Positions 44,560 through 53,261 of a stretch of DNA of 64,000 nucleotides are shown one piece after another. Location: the NCBI GenBank assembly GCA_001899085.1, contig MKVB01000006.1, positions 529,586 through 593,585 on the forward strand. Direction: 5' to 3'. The DNA is from Devosia sp. 66-14. Lineage in GTDB: Bacteria; Pseudomonadota; Alphaproteobacteria; Rhizobiales; Devosiaceae. Below the pieces are notes generated by a model that was not told where the DNA came from, searched no databases, and worked only from the letters and a program-made list of their open reading frames with translations. Position 1 is the first letter of the stretch, and the number at the start of each line of letters is the position of its first letter. The position numbers were made by a program, and so were the translations under genes.

Positions 44560-45336
44560 GTGGGCGTCGACATGTTTGTTCACTCGGTGCGGCTAGTGCT
44601 TAGCGACTGGCGCAACGCGCTGAAGATCACCGGCCTGCTCTACCTGATCTACGCGGTGCCGACGCTGCTGCTCGGCCTGCTGTTTCCGGCGCCGGCGCAG
44701 CCCGAACAGGCTACCGCGGCGGCCCTCTCGGCCGCACCGGCTGGGCTGCTGACACTCATTCTGGCGGTCGTGGCATTCGTCTGGGTGGCTGTCGCGTGGC
44801 ACCGCTACATTCTGCTCGACGAGGTGCCGGCCGGGCAGCTCCCTGAGTTCAACGGCCAGCGGATGCTTTCCTATGCCGGCTACTCGATCGGCATCGGCAT
44901 CATCGGTTTCGTGCTGTTCCTGGTGCTGAGCGCCATCGTCGGGATCGTCGCGGTGCCGCTGCTCGGCATGGTCGGCGCCTTCATCACCGGCGTCGTCGGA
45001 ATTGCCGCGATGCTGATCGTCGGTTACCGCCTCGCGCCGGTGCTGCCGGCCACCGCGATCGGCAAGCCGCTGACCATCAGGCAGGCGTGGGAATCCACCA
45101 ATGGCGCCAACATGCCGATCATCATCCTCGCCGTGCTCTCGGCGGTTGCGGCGATCGTGATCGACATTCCGGCGTTCATCCTGGCCATGGCCGGCCCGAT
45201 CGGCGCGTTCCTGGCGCTGTTGTGGACGTTGGGCACCGGCTGGGTGAAGATGCTGGTCGGCGTCAGCATCCTGACGACGCTCTATGGCCACTATATCGAG
45301 CGTCGCTCGATCCCGGCCGCCAGCGCCGGAGTCTGA
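44560..45336 (+). CDS. Multi-pass membrane protein of unknown function
   Basis: A 258-residue integral inner-membrane protein with about six hydrophobic segments and few charged residues outside the first 20. It begins VHSVRLVLSDWRNALKI-like, typical of uncharacterised alphaproteobacterial membrane proteins with a cytosolic N-terminal helix. There is no transporter, kinase or protease motif. Start is GTG at 44560, with GGGAG six bases upstream. A strong bidirectional terminator follows at 45356-45387, shared with convergent glyQ. The role cannot be deduced. Confidence 0.75.
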   Translation: MGVDMFVHSVRLVLSDWRNALKITGLLYLIYAVPTLLLGLLFPAPAQPEQATAAALSAAPAGLLTLILAVVAFVWVAVAWHRYILLDEVPAGQLPEFNGQRMLSYAGYSIGIGIIGFVLFLVLSAIVGIVAVPLLGMVGAFITGVVGIAAMLIVGYRLAPVLPATAIGKPLTIRQAWESTNGANMPIIILAVLSAVAAIVIDIPAFILAMAGPIGAFLALLWTLGTGWVKMLVGVSILTTLYGHYIERRSIPAASAGV

Positions 45337-45355
45337 GGCCAGAGCGAATACGGAA

Positions 45356-45387
45356 AAGGGCCGGTTTAGACCGGCCCTTCTGCTTTT
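45356..45387. terminator. Bidirectional terminator between the membrane protein gene and glyQ
   Basis: A perfect 10-bp stem, AAGGGCCGGT/ACCGGCCCTT with a TTAG loop, is followed on the plus strand by CTGCTTTTTTA and on the minus strand by TTCCGT. It lies immediately next to the glyQ stop at 45388. Confidence 0.9.
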
Positions 45388-46314
45388 TTACTCCGCGCCG
45401 CCGCCCGCCGTCTGCAGCCAGGCGGCGCCGCATTCCTTGGCCAGCTCGCGGATGCGCAGGATGTAGCTCTGGCGCTCCTGCACCGAGATGACGCCGCGCG
45501 CGTCCAGCAGGTTGAAGTTGTGGCTGGCCTTGACGACCTGCTCATAGGCGGGGACCGCCATGGTTTGCCGGTTGCCGTCGGCGCCCTTCCTCAGAATGGC
45601 GCGGCACTCGTCCTCGGCGTCCTTGAAATGCCGGAACAGCATCTCGGTGTCGGCCGCTTCGAAATTGTACTTCGAGAACTCCTGCTCGTTCTGCAGGAAG
45701 ATATCGCCGTAAGTGACCTTCTCGTCGCCCTCGCGGCCGTTGAAGTTGAGATCGTAGACGTTCTCGACGCCCTGCACATACATGGCGAGGCGCTCGAGCC
45801 CATAGGTGATCTCGCCCGGCACGGGTTTGGTCTCGAAACCGGCGACCTGCTGGAAATAGGTGAACTGGCTGACTTCCATGCCGTCGCACCAGCATTCCCA
45901 GCCCAGGCCCCAGGCGCCCAGCGTCGGGCTTTCCCAGTCGTCCTCGACGAAGCGGATGTCATGCAGGCTGGCATCGAGGCCGATCTCGCTGAGCGACTGC
46001 AGGTAGAGTTCCTGGATATTGTCGGGCGACGGCTTCAGGATCACCTGGAACTGATAATAGTGCTGCAGCCGGTTGGGGTTCTCGCCGTAGCGGCCGTCCT
46101 TGGGCCGGCGCGACGGCTGCACGTAGGCCGCCTTCCACGGCTTGGGGCCCAGTGCCCTGAGCGTGGTGGCGGTGTGGAAGGTGCCGGCGCCCATCTGCAT
46201 GTCGTAGGGCTGCAGGATCACGCAGCCCTGCTCGGCCCAGAAGCGCTGCAGCGTCAGGATCAGCCCCTGGAACGAGTTCCTCGGGTCCATGTGGGCGGGC
46301 AAAGCGTCGGGCAT
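45388..46314 (-). CDS. glyQ: Glycyl-tRNA synthetase alpha subunit
   Basis: Catalytic alpha subunit of the bacterial-type alpha2beta2 glycyl-tRNA synthetase. The 308-residue protein has the family sequence throughout: [54 protein letters not shown] and [12 protein letters not shown] start at ATG 46314; a TTG two codons upstream is also in frame. The beta-subunit gene is not adjacent: glyS starts at 62151 on the opposite strand, about 16 kb away. The gene is divergent from the phosphotransferase-like gene and ends at a bidirectional terminator. Confidence 0.96.
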   Translation of the reverse strand: MPDALPAHMDPRNSFQGLILTLQRFWAEQGCVILQPYDMQMGAGTFHTATTLRALGPKPWKAAYVQPSRRPKDGRYGENPNRLQHYYQFQVILKPSPDNIQELYLQSLSEIGLDASLHDIRFVEDDWESPTLGAWGLGWECWCDGMEVSQFTYFQQVAGFETKPVPGEITYGLERLAMYVQGVENVYDLNFNGREGDEKVTYGDIFLQNEQEFSKYNFEAADTEMLFRHFKDAEDECRAILRKGADGNRQTMAVPAYEQVVKASHNFNLLDARGVISVQERQSYILRIRELAKECGAAWLQTAGGGAE

Positions 46315-46422
46315 CGGCAATATTCCGGGGTGCGAATGGCGGGCGGAACCTAGAGACGCGTGCAGGAGCGGTCAAGCGCGCCGCAGGTTGACACCGGCCG
46401 GGCAGCGATTGCAGGTGGCCCC

Positions 46423-47301
46423 ATGCAGGAGCCGATGATCGACGATCGCGAAGTGCTGGCACGGCTGGGTGCACCGAACGCGCCGCTGCTGGGTGCCGGC
46501 GGCGAGGCGCAGGTCTATGCCCTGGGTCCTGACCGAGTGGCGCGGATCATGCGTGCCGGCGCGCGTCGCGCCGACGCCGACGCACGCGCGCAATTGCTGG
46601 CGGAGATCGCCGCCGGACGCGGCGATCTGCCCTTCCTTACTCCCGCGGTAGAAGCGCTGGAAGAGATCGGCGGGCGCATCGTCTCGGTCGAGCCACGCCT
46701 GCCGGGCGAGCCGCTCTCCCTGCTGCTCGGGCGCAACGCCGGCCCGGCTCGCAGCGAGCTCATCGCGAGCTATCTCGATACGGCGCTGCGACTGCGTGAA
46801 ATCCGTCTGCCGCCGCGCGGCTTCGGTCCGTTGCTCGGCAATGCCGGGCCGCGCAGCGACTCATCGAACTCGTTCGCCACGGCGCGGCTACGGGGGAGTG
46901 CCGAGGCGTGCCCGCCCGAGCTGCGGGCAGCCGTGCTGCTTGCAGCGGCGGCCGCTCCGGCAGAGCCTCCGGAGGCCGCGCTGGTGCATCTCGACTATTT
47001 TCCGGCCAATGTCCTCGCCGCCGATGGCAGGGTCACGGCTGTGCTGGATTTCGGCCCAGCGGCGGCGATCGGTGACCCTCGCATGGATGCGTGGGGCGCC
47101 GTGGCCTATCTCGATCCCGAAATCACCCCGACGGCCTCCCCAGCCGACCGGGAACAGGCCACCGCCTGGCTTGCTCGGGCCGGCCTCGACGCCGGCTACG
47201 CCGCGGCGCGGCGCTGGCTCGCGGCCTACTGGTCGTTTGCCGCCGATGACGCACGCCTGATCGACTGGTGCAGGCGGATTCTCCTCGCGCCGACTGGGTA
47301 G
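46423..47301 (+). CDS. Aminoglycoside phosphotransferase (APH) family protein
   Basis: A 292-residue kinase-like protein of the APH/ChoK family. The catalytic loop is VHLDYFPANVL (HxDxxxxN) and the metal-binding Asp is in AVLDFGPAA. The N-lobe begins PLLGAGGEAQVYALG, a glycine-rich nucleotide loop. Such proteins phosphorylate small molecules (aminoglycosides, macrolides, homoserine, fructosamine or choline); nothing points to resistance here, and housekeeping neighbours argue against it. The ATG at 46423 has AGGTGG upstream; the open frame extends further but lacks family sequence. It is convergent with the small membrane protein gene. Confidence 0.78.
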   Translation: MQEPMIDDREVLARLGAPNAPLLGAGGEAQVYALGPDRVARIMRAGARRADADARAQLLAEIAAGRGDLPFLTPAVEALEEIGGRIVSVEPRLPGEPLSLLLGRNAGPARSELIASYLDTALRLREIRLPPRGFGPLLGNAGPRSDSSNSFATARLRGSAEACPPELRAAVLLAAAAAPAEPPEAALVHLDYFPANVLAADGRVTAVLDFGPAAAIGDPRMDAWGAVAYLDPEITPTASPADREQATAWLARAGLDAGYAAARRWLAAYWSFAADDARLIDWCRRILLAPTG

Positions 47302-47309
47302 TCGCGTCG

Positions 47310-47525
47310 CTACCTGTCTTCGGGCGGGCGGAACTTGCCGTCCTTGTCGCGCTTGAGGGTGATCACGTCCGGGCGCTGGCGCTCGCGCAGGTCGCGCTCA
47401 TGCCGCTCCTTGTCGAGTTGCCTGAACTGGCCGCTCCAGTCGCGCCAGATCTTCCGCACGCCCCAGGCGATGGCCGCGAGGATGGCAACGAAGATGACGA
47501 TGCGCAGCAGGATGGCGAAGCTCAT
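47310..47525 (-). CDS. Small single-helix membrane protein
   Basis: A 71-residue protein with one N-terminal transmembrane helix (about residues 5-22), then a highly charged Arg/Lys/Asp/Glu tail (about 27-71) likely to lie in the cytoplasm. No named family is recognised. It begins four bases after the S49 peptidase stop, so the two are almost certainly co-translated; a role as accessory or substrate-recruiting partner of that membrane peptidase is possible but speculative. Confidence 0.68.
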   Translation of the reverse strand: MSFAILLRIVIFVAILAAIAWGVRKIWRDWSGQFRQLDKERHERDLRERQRPDVITLKRDKDGKFRPPEDR

Positions 47526-47528
47526 CGC

Positions 47529-48353
47529 TTACAATCCCAACCGGGCCCAGACCGAACGATCCTCGACCGTGGCAGCCACATCGCCCGCGAGGGCCGCGAG
47601 TCCGACGCGCGGCAGGGTCAGCAGCCCGCGCTTGGGAGCGATGGGCAGCAGTTCGACCTTGTCGCCGAAGCGGGTGCGCAGCACTTCATGGAGATCACCC
47701 AGGCCATCCACCAGGCCGAGTTCGAGACCGCGCACACCGCTCCAGAACTCCCCGGTGAACAACAGGTCGTCGGCCGCCTTGAGCCGGTCGCCGCGGCGCG
47801 CTTTCACCCAGTCGATGAAGACCTGATGGATGTCGCTCTCCATCTGCTTGATCCGCTCCACATCCTCGGGCTTCTCAGGAAGGAACGGGTCCAGCGTCGA
47901 CTTGTTACGGCCGGCCGTGTGCACGCGCCGATCGACGCCGACCTTTTTCAGCGTCTCGACGAAACCGAAGCCGGCAAAGATCACACCGATCGAGCCGACG
48001 ATCGAGGACGGATCGGCAATGATCTCGTCGCCGGCGGTGGCGATGAAATAGCCGCCCGACGCCGCGGCATCTTCGACGAACACCAGCACGGGCTTGCCGT
48101 GCTCATCGGCGAGATCGCGGATGCGCTTGGAGATCAGCCGCGACTGCACCGCCGAGCCGCCCGGAGAGTTGACGATGATGGCAATGGCAGGAGCCGATTT
48201 CACGGCGAAGGCGCGCTTCAGCAACGGCGCCACGGCCTCGATGTTGAGCCGCCCGGGCCGCTGGTCGGCAGCGATGACGCCGTGCAGCCGCACTACGGGA
48301 ACCACCGGGCCGCCCTGCCCCATCCGGCGCTTGATCCAGGACCGCAAACCCAT
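47529..48353 (-). CDS. sppA: S49 family signal peptide peptidase (short SppA)
   Basis: A 274-residue serine peptidase of the SppA family, which clears cleaved signal peptides from membranes. The nucleophile is in DAAASGGYFIA (about residue 127), and the general-base Lys is in GRNKSTLDPF (about 180), the Ser-Lys dyad of short-form SppA. There is no obvious N-terminal membrane helix; the start MGLRSWIKRRM is basic and amphipathic, as in rhizobial homologs. The ATG at 48353 has AGGAC upstream; the open frame extends 44 codons without homologous sequence. Order trmN6, sppA, small membrane gene suggests one transcript. Confidence 0.9.
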   Translation of the reverse strand: MGLRSWIKRRMGQGGPVVPVVRLHGVIAADQRPGRLNIEAVAPLLKRAFAVKSAPAIAIIVNSPGGSAVQSRLISKRIRDLADEHGKPVLVFVEDAAASGGYFIATAGDEIIADPSSIVGSIGVIFAGFGFVETLKKVGVDRRVHTAGRNKSTLDPFLPEKPEDVERIKQMESDIHQVFIDWVKARRGDRLKAADDLLFTGEFWSGVRGLELGLVDGLGDLHEVLRTRFGDKVELLPIAPKRGLLTLPRVGLAALAGDVAATVEDRSVWARLGL

Positions 48354-48402
48354 GTGTCGTCCTCGTTTTTGACCGGGCAGATGTATGTGCCCGCAGCCGG
48401 GA

Positions 48403-49185
48403 TTACCAGATGAGACGCGCCGTCCCGCGGAAGATGGCGTCGAACTCCGGCCGGAACGCGCGGCCCGCGGCCTCGTGCAATGCACGCGCGCCGAGGAGTG
48501 AGAACGGCGCGCGCGAGCCCTTGATGCCGCGGACCAGCACGCGGCTCGCCGGCTCGCCGTCGCGCGGCAGCAGCGGCAGCACGCTGACCGCGCCGAAGCG
48601 CCGGGTAAACGCCGCCAGCAGCAGCGGCAGCGCCTCGGCCACGTGAATGAAAATCACCTCGCCGCCGGGCGCTGCGTGGGTCGCCGCGGTTTTTACCCAG
48701 GTGTCGAGCGCGCCGTCCGCCATATGCCGCGCCCCGGCCCTCACGGCGGACGGAGCCGAGCCGCGGTTGGGGTCGAAAAACGGCGGGTTGGCGATGACGG
48801 TAGTGAAATGCTCGGCGGCAAGTCCAGCGCCGGCACGCACTTTGCCCGCTGCCGTCAGGTCGAGCGACAGCACCCTGGTGCGCTCGGCCATGCCGTTGGC
48901 GCCGGCGTTGAGTGCGGCGAGGGCCGCCATGGCCGCGTCGGCCTCCACCAGCGTCGCCTGGAGTTGCGGCAACTCGGTCATTGCCACCAGCGCCGCGGTG
49001 CCGACGCCCGCCCCAAGATCGAGCAGATTGCGTGCCGCGGCGCTTACCGCCGCCCCCAGCAACACGGAGTCCAGCCCGGCGCGAAACCCCTTTTCCGGCT
49101 GCGACACGGTGAGGCGGCCACCCAAAAAGGCGTCGCGCGTCAGCGTTTGTTGTTTTACAAGATCAGTGGCTTCGTCTAGGGACAT
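48403..49185 (-). CDS. tRNA1(Val) A37 N6-methyltransferase-like protein
   Basis: A 260-residue SAM-dependent methyltransferase of the TrmN6/YfiC type, which methylates adenine 37 of tRNA1(Val). The SAM-binding motif I is LDLGAGVGTAALV, and the catalytic NPPFF (ANPPFFDPNRG) identifies an adenine-N6 enzyme. The N-terminus has the family-typical TRDAFLGGRLTVSQP...GFRAGLDSVLL block. It is divergent from the octaprenyl diphosphate synthase gene across about 70 bp, an arrangement I recall as common in Hyphomicrobiales. Confidence 0.88.
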   Translation of the reverse strand: MSLDEATDLVKQQTLTRDAFLGGRLTVSQPEKGFRAGLDSVLLGAAVSAAARNLLDLGAGVGTAALVAMTELPQLQATLVEADAAMAALAALNAGANGMAERTRVLSLDLTAAGKVRAGAGLAAEHFTTVIANPPFFDPNRGSAPSAVRAGARHMADGALDTWVKTAATHAAPGGEVIFIHVAEALPLLLAAFTRRFGAVSVLPLLPRDGEPASRVLVRGIKGSRAPFSLLGARALHEAAGRAFRPEFDAIFRGTARLIW

Positions 49186-49255
49186 CGCACCATCGCGACA
49201 GTTCGCAGGCGCCCGACTATAGGGTGCCGGATGCGTAGCTCAAACCGGGGATTTC

Positions 49256-50275
49256 ATGGCTTTATCGGCGGCAGCGGCAAACGAGGCGATGACCAGCGCC
49301 GGCGCGCTCGACCGGCTGCTCGACGCCACGCGCCCGGGCATGGATCGGGTCAACGCGATGATCCTCGCCAAGGCCAGCTCGCATGTCGACCTGGTGCCGG
49401 AGGTGGCGCGCTACCTGATCGATGCCGGCGGCAAGCGCCTCAGGCCCATGTTGACGATCGCGGCGGCCATGCTGTTCGGCAAGGCCAATGGCAGCGAGGT
49501 CAACTTCGCCGCCGCCGTCGAGTTCATGCACAACGCGACGCTGCTGCATGACGATGTGGTCGACGAGAGTGATATGCGCCGTGGCCGCGCCGCCGCGCGG
49601 ATGAAATGGGGCAACCAGGCCAGCGTGCTGGTCGGCGATTTCCTGCTCGGCCAGGCCTTCATGATGATGGTCGACACGGGCAATGTCGCCGCCCTCAAGG
49701 TAATCTCGCAGGCGGCGACGATCATCGCCGAAGGCGAAGTGCTGCAGCTTGCCAAGACGCGTGACCTCAGCGCCAGCGCCGCCGACTATGACGAAGTGAT
49801 CGGCGCCAAGACCGCCACGCTGTTCGAAGCGGCGACCGAGGTGGGCGCCATGGCCGGTGGCGCCGATGCGGCCGGCCGCGAGGCGCTGCGCCACTATGGC
49901 CGCGAGCTCGGCTTTGCCTTCCAGCTGGTCGACGACGTGCTCGACTATCGCGGCGAGGCCGATACGCTCGGCAAGAATACCGGCGACGATCTGCGCGAGG
50001 GCAAGATGACCCTGCCGATGATCCTGGCGCTGCAAGAGGCAACGCCGGCCGAGCGTGAGATCATCGTTGCCGCCCTCGGCAATGTCGATGCCGGCGCTGC
50101 CGAGCTCCGGCAAGTCCTGGCGGTATTCGATCGCTATGATACGCTGGGCAGGACCATCGAGCGGGCCATTACTCACGCCCGCCGTGCCCGCGAGTCCCTC
50201 AAGCAGTTGCCGCCCAGCGAAATGAAGTCGCTGCTCGGCGAAGTCGCCGAAATAACAGTTTCGCGCGCGTATTAG
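49256..50275 (+). CDS. ispB: Octaprenyl diphosphate synthase-like polyprenyl synthetase
   Basis: Condenses IPP units to the side-chain precursor of ubiquinone. The 339-residue trans-prenyltransferase has both Asp-rich motifs: DDVVDESDMRRGR beginning at residue 99 and FQLVDDVLDYRG in the later helix, with GGKRLRPML and GDFLLGQAF in their usual places. Chain length (C40 or C50) cannot be read safely from the residues before the first motif. The ATG is at 49256. It converges with ispE, another isoprenoid gene, 86 bp downstream. Confidence 0.92.
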   Translation: MALSAAAANEAMTSAGALDRLLDATRPGMDRVNAMILAKASSHVDLVPEVARYLIDAGGKRLRPMLTIAAAMLFGKANGSEVNFAAAVEFMHNATLLHDDVVDESDMRRGRAAARMKWGNQASVLVGDFLLGQAFMMMVDTGNVAALKVISQAATIIAEGEVLQLAKTRDLSASAADYDEVIGAKTATLFEAATEVGAMAGGADAAGREALRHYGRELGFAFQLVDDVLDYRGEADTLGKNTGDDLREGKMTLPMILALQEATPAEREIIVAALGNVDAGAAELRQVLAVFDRYDTLGRTIERAITHARRARESLKQLPPSEMKSLLGEVAEITVSRAY

Positions 50276-50324
50276 CACCTGTTAGCGGCACCCAAGGCGC
50301 CGCGGAACCGCCCGATTTGCGGCG

Positions 50325-50356
50325 TGGCGGCAACAACGCCCCCCATGGGGCCGTTG
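50325..50356. terminator. Imperfect hairpin between convergent ispB and ispE
   Basis: ACAACGCCCCCCATGGGGCCGTTGT forms an imperfect stem (ACAACG/CGTTGT plus CCCC/GGGG). The flanking U-tracts are weak on both strands, so this is only a possible shared terminator. Confidence 0.4.
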
Positions 50357-50361
50357 TCGTT

Positions 50362-51237
50362 TCAGGCGACCACCGGCGCAGCGGCCACCCAGAACTGGGG
50401 ATACTTGGCACGCATCTCGTGTGCGGCCTGATGCGCCTGGGCGGCGGACCCGAAGAGCCCGAACACCGTGCCGCCGGAACCGGACATGCGGGCCAGCGCG
50501 CAACCATCGAGCACCCGCATCTGACGCAGCAGATCGCCGATCGCCGGCACCAGCGCAATGGCCGCCGGTTCGAGATCATTCCGGGTTTCGGCCAGCCACA
50601 GCCCGAGTTGCGCCGGCCGCGTCAGCGGCGACGGCAATGGCGGCATCGGCGGGTTGGTGCGCTGCTCCAGTCGGCGAAACACGTCGGCGGTGACGACCGG
50701 GATCAGCGGGTTGACCAGCACCAGATGCGTCGTCGGAAAACTGCGCAGCGGGTGGATGATCTCGCCGACCCCGCGCACCTCGGAGGGGCGGGACAGCAGG
50801 CAGACCGGCACATCGGCGCCCAGGCTCAACGCCAGAGCATTGAGCTCCGCGATACTAAAATCGCCGCCAGCCATGCCGGCCAGCAGCCGCAGCGTCGCAG
50901 CGGCGTCCGCGGAACCGCCGCCGATACCCGCCGCGACGGGCAGGTTCTTGGTCAGCGCAACATCCAATCCCTCGGGCAGCCGATCCGGCCAGCGGGCCCG
51001 GAACGCCTTTACCGCCCGCATCACCAGGTTGGACTCGCCACCGCCGGCGGCAGCGGCGAACGGTCCGCTGACCCGCAGGCGATCGCTCTTCGCCGGATGC
51101 GCCGTCACCTCATCGGCGACATCGACGAACACCACCAGGCTTTCGAGCTCATGGTAGCCATCGGCGCGCCGGCCGGTGACATGCAATGCCAGATTGACCT
51201 TGGCGGGAGCCGCCTCGGAAAGAGCGCCCTGCAGCAT
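50362..51237 (-). CDS. ispE: 4-diphosphocytidyl-2-C-methyl-D-erythritol kinase
   Basis: MEP-pathway kinase, 291 residues, GHMP family. The substrate-binding start PAKVNLALHVTGRRADGYHEL and the ATP-binding PVAAGIGGGSADAAA loop are clear; the C-terminal SGSGGTVFGLF motif closes the active site. The ATG at 51237 lies one base after the stop of the TPR gene, so the two are coupled; the longer frame upstream is shadow. With ispH at 42 kb and ispB at 49 kb, the window holds several isoprenoid genes but not the whole pathway. Confidence 0.94.
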   Translation of the reverse strand: MLQGALSEAAPAKVNLALHVTGRRADGYHELESLVVFVDVADEVTAHPAKSDRLRVSGPFAAAAGGGESNLVMRAVKAFRARWPDRLPEGLDVALTKNLPVAAGIGGGSADAAATLRLLAGMAGGDFSIAELNALALSLGADVPVCLLSRPSEVRGVGEIIHPLRSFPTTHLVLVNPLIPVVTADVFRRLEQRTNPPMPPLPSPLTRPAQLGLWLAETRNDLEPAAIALVPAIGDLLRQMRVLDGCALARMSGSGGTVFGLFGSAAQAHQAAHEMRAKYPQFWVAAAPVVA

Positions 51238-51238
51238 G

Positions 51239-52978
51239 CTACTGCGCGGGGGCGGCCTGACCTTCCGCCACCGGCCCGGCATCGGGCGCAGGCGACACGG
51301 CATCGAGACCACCGGCGAGCTTCTTCGCCACCCGCTCCTTCACCGCGCCTTCCTGGTCGACGGCTGCGGCGATGTTCCACTGGAACCTCGCCTCGAGCTT
51401 GCGGCCGGCGCGCCAATAGGCATCGCCGAGGTGGTCGTTGATTTCGGGATCGGTCGAACGAAGCTGCACGGCCGTCTCGAGCTGCTGCACCGCTTCGTCG
51501 AAGCGGCCGAGCCGGAAATAGGCCCAGCCGAGACTATCGATGATGTAGCCGTCATTGGGCGAAGCAGCGACTGCCTTCTGGATCATCTCGAGCGCCGGCA
51601 TCAGGTTCACGCCCTGATCGACCCAGCTATAGCCCAGGTAGTTGAGCACCTGCGGCTGGTCGGGGTTCAGCTCGAGCGCGCGCTTGAAATCCACCTCGGC
51701 CTTGTCCCACTGCTTGTTGCGTTCGTAGGCAATGCCGCGAACATAGTAGAAGCGCCAGTCGCCCGGAGCGTCGCCGCCGGCGACTCCCAGTGCCCTGGTG
51801 TAGGTGTCGGCCGCTTCGGCGTATTTCTGCGCGGCGCGCTGCATGTCGCCCAGCACCGACAGCGCCTCGAGGTCGTGCGGGTTGGAGGTGACGATATTGC
51901 CGAGCCGGCGCAGCGCCTCGTCGCGATCGCCGGTGGCGCTGAGATTCTCGGCGACGCGCACCACCGCCATCGGCTTCATCGGCGAATCCGGCGGCAGCCG
52001 GTCGTAGATGGCGTTGGCCGCATCATGCTGCCCTGCGCCATCCAGCAACTGGCCATAGACCAGATCGATCACGTCTGCCTTGGGATCGAGATACATGCCC
52101 AGTTGCAGGAACACCGCCGACACATCGGGACTGCCCTCGCGGGCCAGCGCCACGCCGACCGAGTGGAACATCTCGGCGGCGCCGGCCTGGATATCGCCGG
52201 CAAAGACGCCCGGACGCTGCTTGTTGTCGATCTTGGCTTTCACCGCGCTGACCAGCGGGTGATCGAGCCCCTGGGCCTCGAACTTGGCGATGACCTTCTC
52301 GGCTTCATCGAAGCGGCCGGCATTGCCCAGCATGCGGGAATAGGCCTCGACGATGCGGGCCACGTAGGGGTCTGCTTCATAGGCCTTGGCGGCGTATTCC
52401 AGCGCCTTCTTGCTGTCGCCTTCGACATCGGCCATCAGCGCGCGGTGGAAGACGAGGAAATCCTCAAGCCCTCCCTGCCCGACTTCGTCGAGCACCTTGT
52501 CGGCGTCCGCCGGCTTGCCTTCGCCGACCAGCGCCCAGGCGCGCAGCAAGCCACCGGTGATCCCGGCGAAGGTGTCGCCGCCGACATTCTCCAGTTCCTT
52601 GGCCGCAGCGGCGTAGCGGCGCTGCTTGACCGCTTCGGTGCCGATGACGAGGCTGGCGAGATCGTTCGGCGCGCTGAGCTCGAGCAGGTGCTTGGCGACG
52701 CGCGAGGCGTCGGCCACCTGCCCGTTGGCGGCATAGGCGATGAAGCTGCGCTCGACGATGATCGGGTTATCCCAGTCGCCTTCGGCGGCGATGCGGAAGT
52801 AACGCGCCGCTTCGTCGGTCCTCAGGTCCGACAGCGCCTGCCGACCGGCGAGATAGCTGCCGGTAACGCTCTGCTCCATCAGCGGAAAGGCCGCGCTCGA
52901 TTCGAGCGCCGCGGCGCCGCCGACGGTGAGTGCCACGGCAAGGAGGACGCCGGAAGCGAGACGGGCTTTGTGGGTCAC
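51239..52978 (-). CDS. Periplasmic TPR-repeat protein
   Basis: A 579-residue exported protein built almost wholly of tetratricopeptide repeats. A signal peptide (THKARLASGVLLAVALTVGGAA-like) is followed by about twelve helical repeats. The most regular are near the C-terminus: PDQPQVLNYLGYSWVDQG, NDGYIIDSLGWAYFRLG and DPEINDHLGDAYWRAG. Start is GTG at 52978; the frame is open much further upstream but without any leader. It is coupled to ispE by one base. Alphaproteobacterial relatives are uncharacterised; a scaffold role in outer membrane or wall assembly is a guess. Confidence 0.85.
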   Translation of the reverse strand: MTHKARLASGVLLAVALTVGGAAALESSAAFPLMEQSVTGSYLAGRQALSDLRTDEAARYFRIAAEGDWDNPIIVERSFIAYAANGQVADASRVAKHLLELSAPNDLASLVIGTEAVKQRRYAAAAKELENVGGDTFAGITGGLLRAWALVGEGKPADADKVLDEVGQGGLEDFLVFHRALMADVEGDSKKALEYAAKAYEADPYVARIVEAYSRMLGNAGRFDEAEKVIAKFEAQGLDHPLVSAVKAKIDNKQRPGVFAGDIQAGAAEMFHSVGVALAREGSPDVSAVFLQLGMYLDPKADVIDLVYGQLLDGAGQHDAANAIYDRLPPDSPMKPMAVVRVAENLSATGDRDEALRRLGNIVTSNPHDLEALSVLGDMQRAAQKYAEAADTYTRALGVAGGDAPGDWRFYYVRGIAYERNKQWDKAEVDFKRALELNPDQPQVLNYLGYSWVDQGVNLMPALEMIQKAVAASPNDGYIIDSLGWAYFRLGRFDEAVQQLETAVQLRSTDPEINDHLGDAYWRAGRKLEARFQWNIAAAVDQEGAVKERVAKKLAGGLDAVSPAPDAGPVAEGQAAPAQ

Positions 52979-53136
52979 GAGGCTCGATATCTCCGAGGAG
53001 GGTTTAGGCGGCTGACTAGCCCAAGAAACATGGGCGATTTTGCGACTGCGCCGCAAGAGGCAGGCACAATGAAGTGAGGGATTGTACGTCGCGAGGCAAT
53101 GCTGCCTGGCACGGCTGTGGTGCTCCATCCGTCGGC

Positions 53137-53228
53137 GTCATCCTCGCGAAGGCGCGGATCCAGCGGGATCTCCCAGCCTCAGCGGGTACTGCGGCATCCC
53201 ACTGGGTTCCCGCCCTAGCGGGAATGAC
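53137..53228. repeat. Family B palindromic element, copy B2
   Basis: Between the TPR and ETF-QO genes. Arms GTCATCCTCGCGAAGGCG and CGCCCTAGCGGGAATGAC with an inner CAGCGGGATC/GCATCCCACTG pair. The left arm carries substitutions relative to B3, so the hairpin is imperfect. Confidence 0.8.
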
Positions 53229-53261
53229 GGCGGCGTGTGGGCAGCATTGCTCAAAGGCACC

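Noticed and set aside
51176-53077. A 633-codon plus-strand open frame opposite the TPR gene
   Set aside because: The minus strand gives regular TPR units and a signal peptide; this frame gives none.
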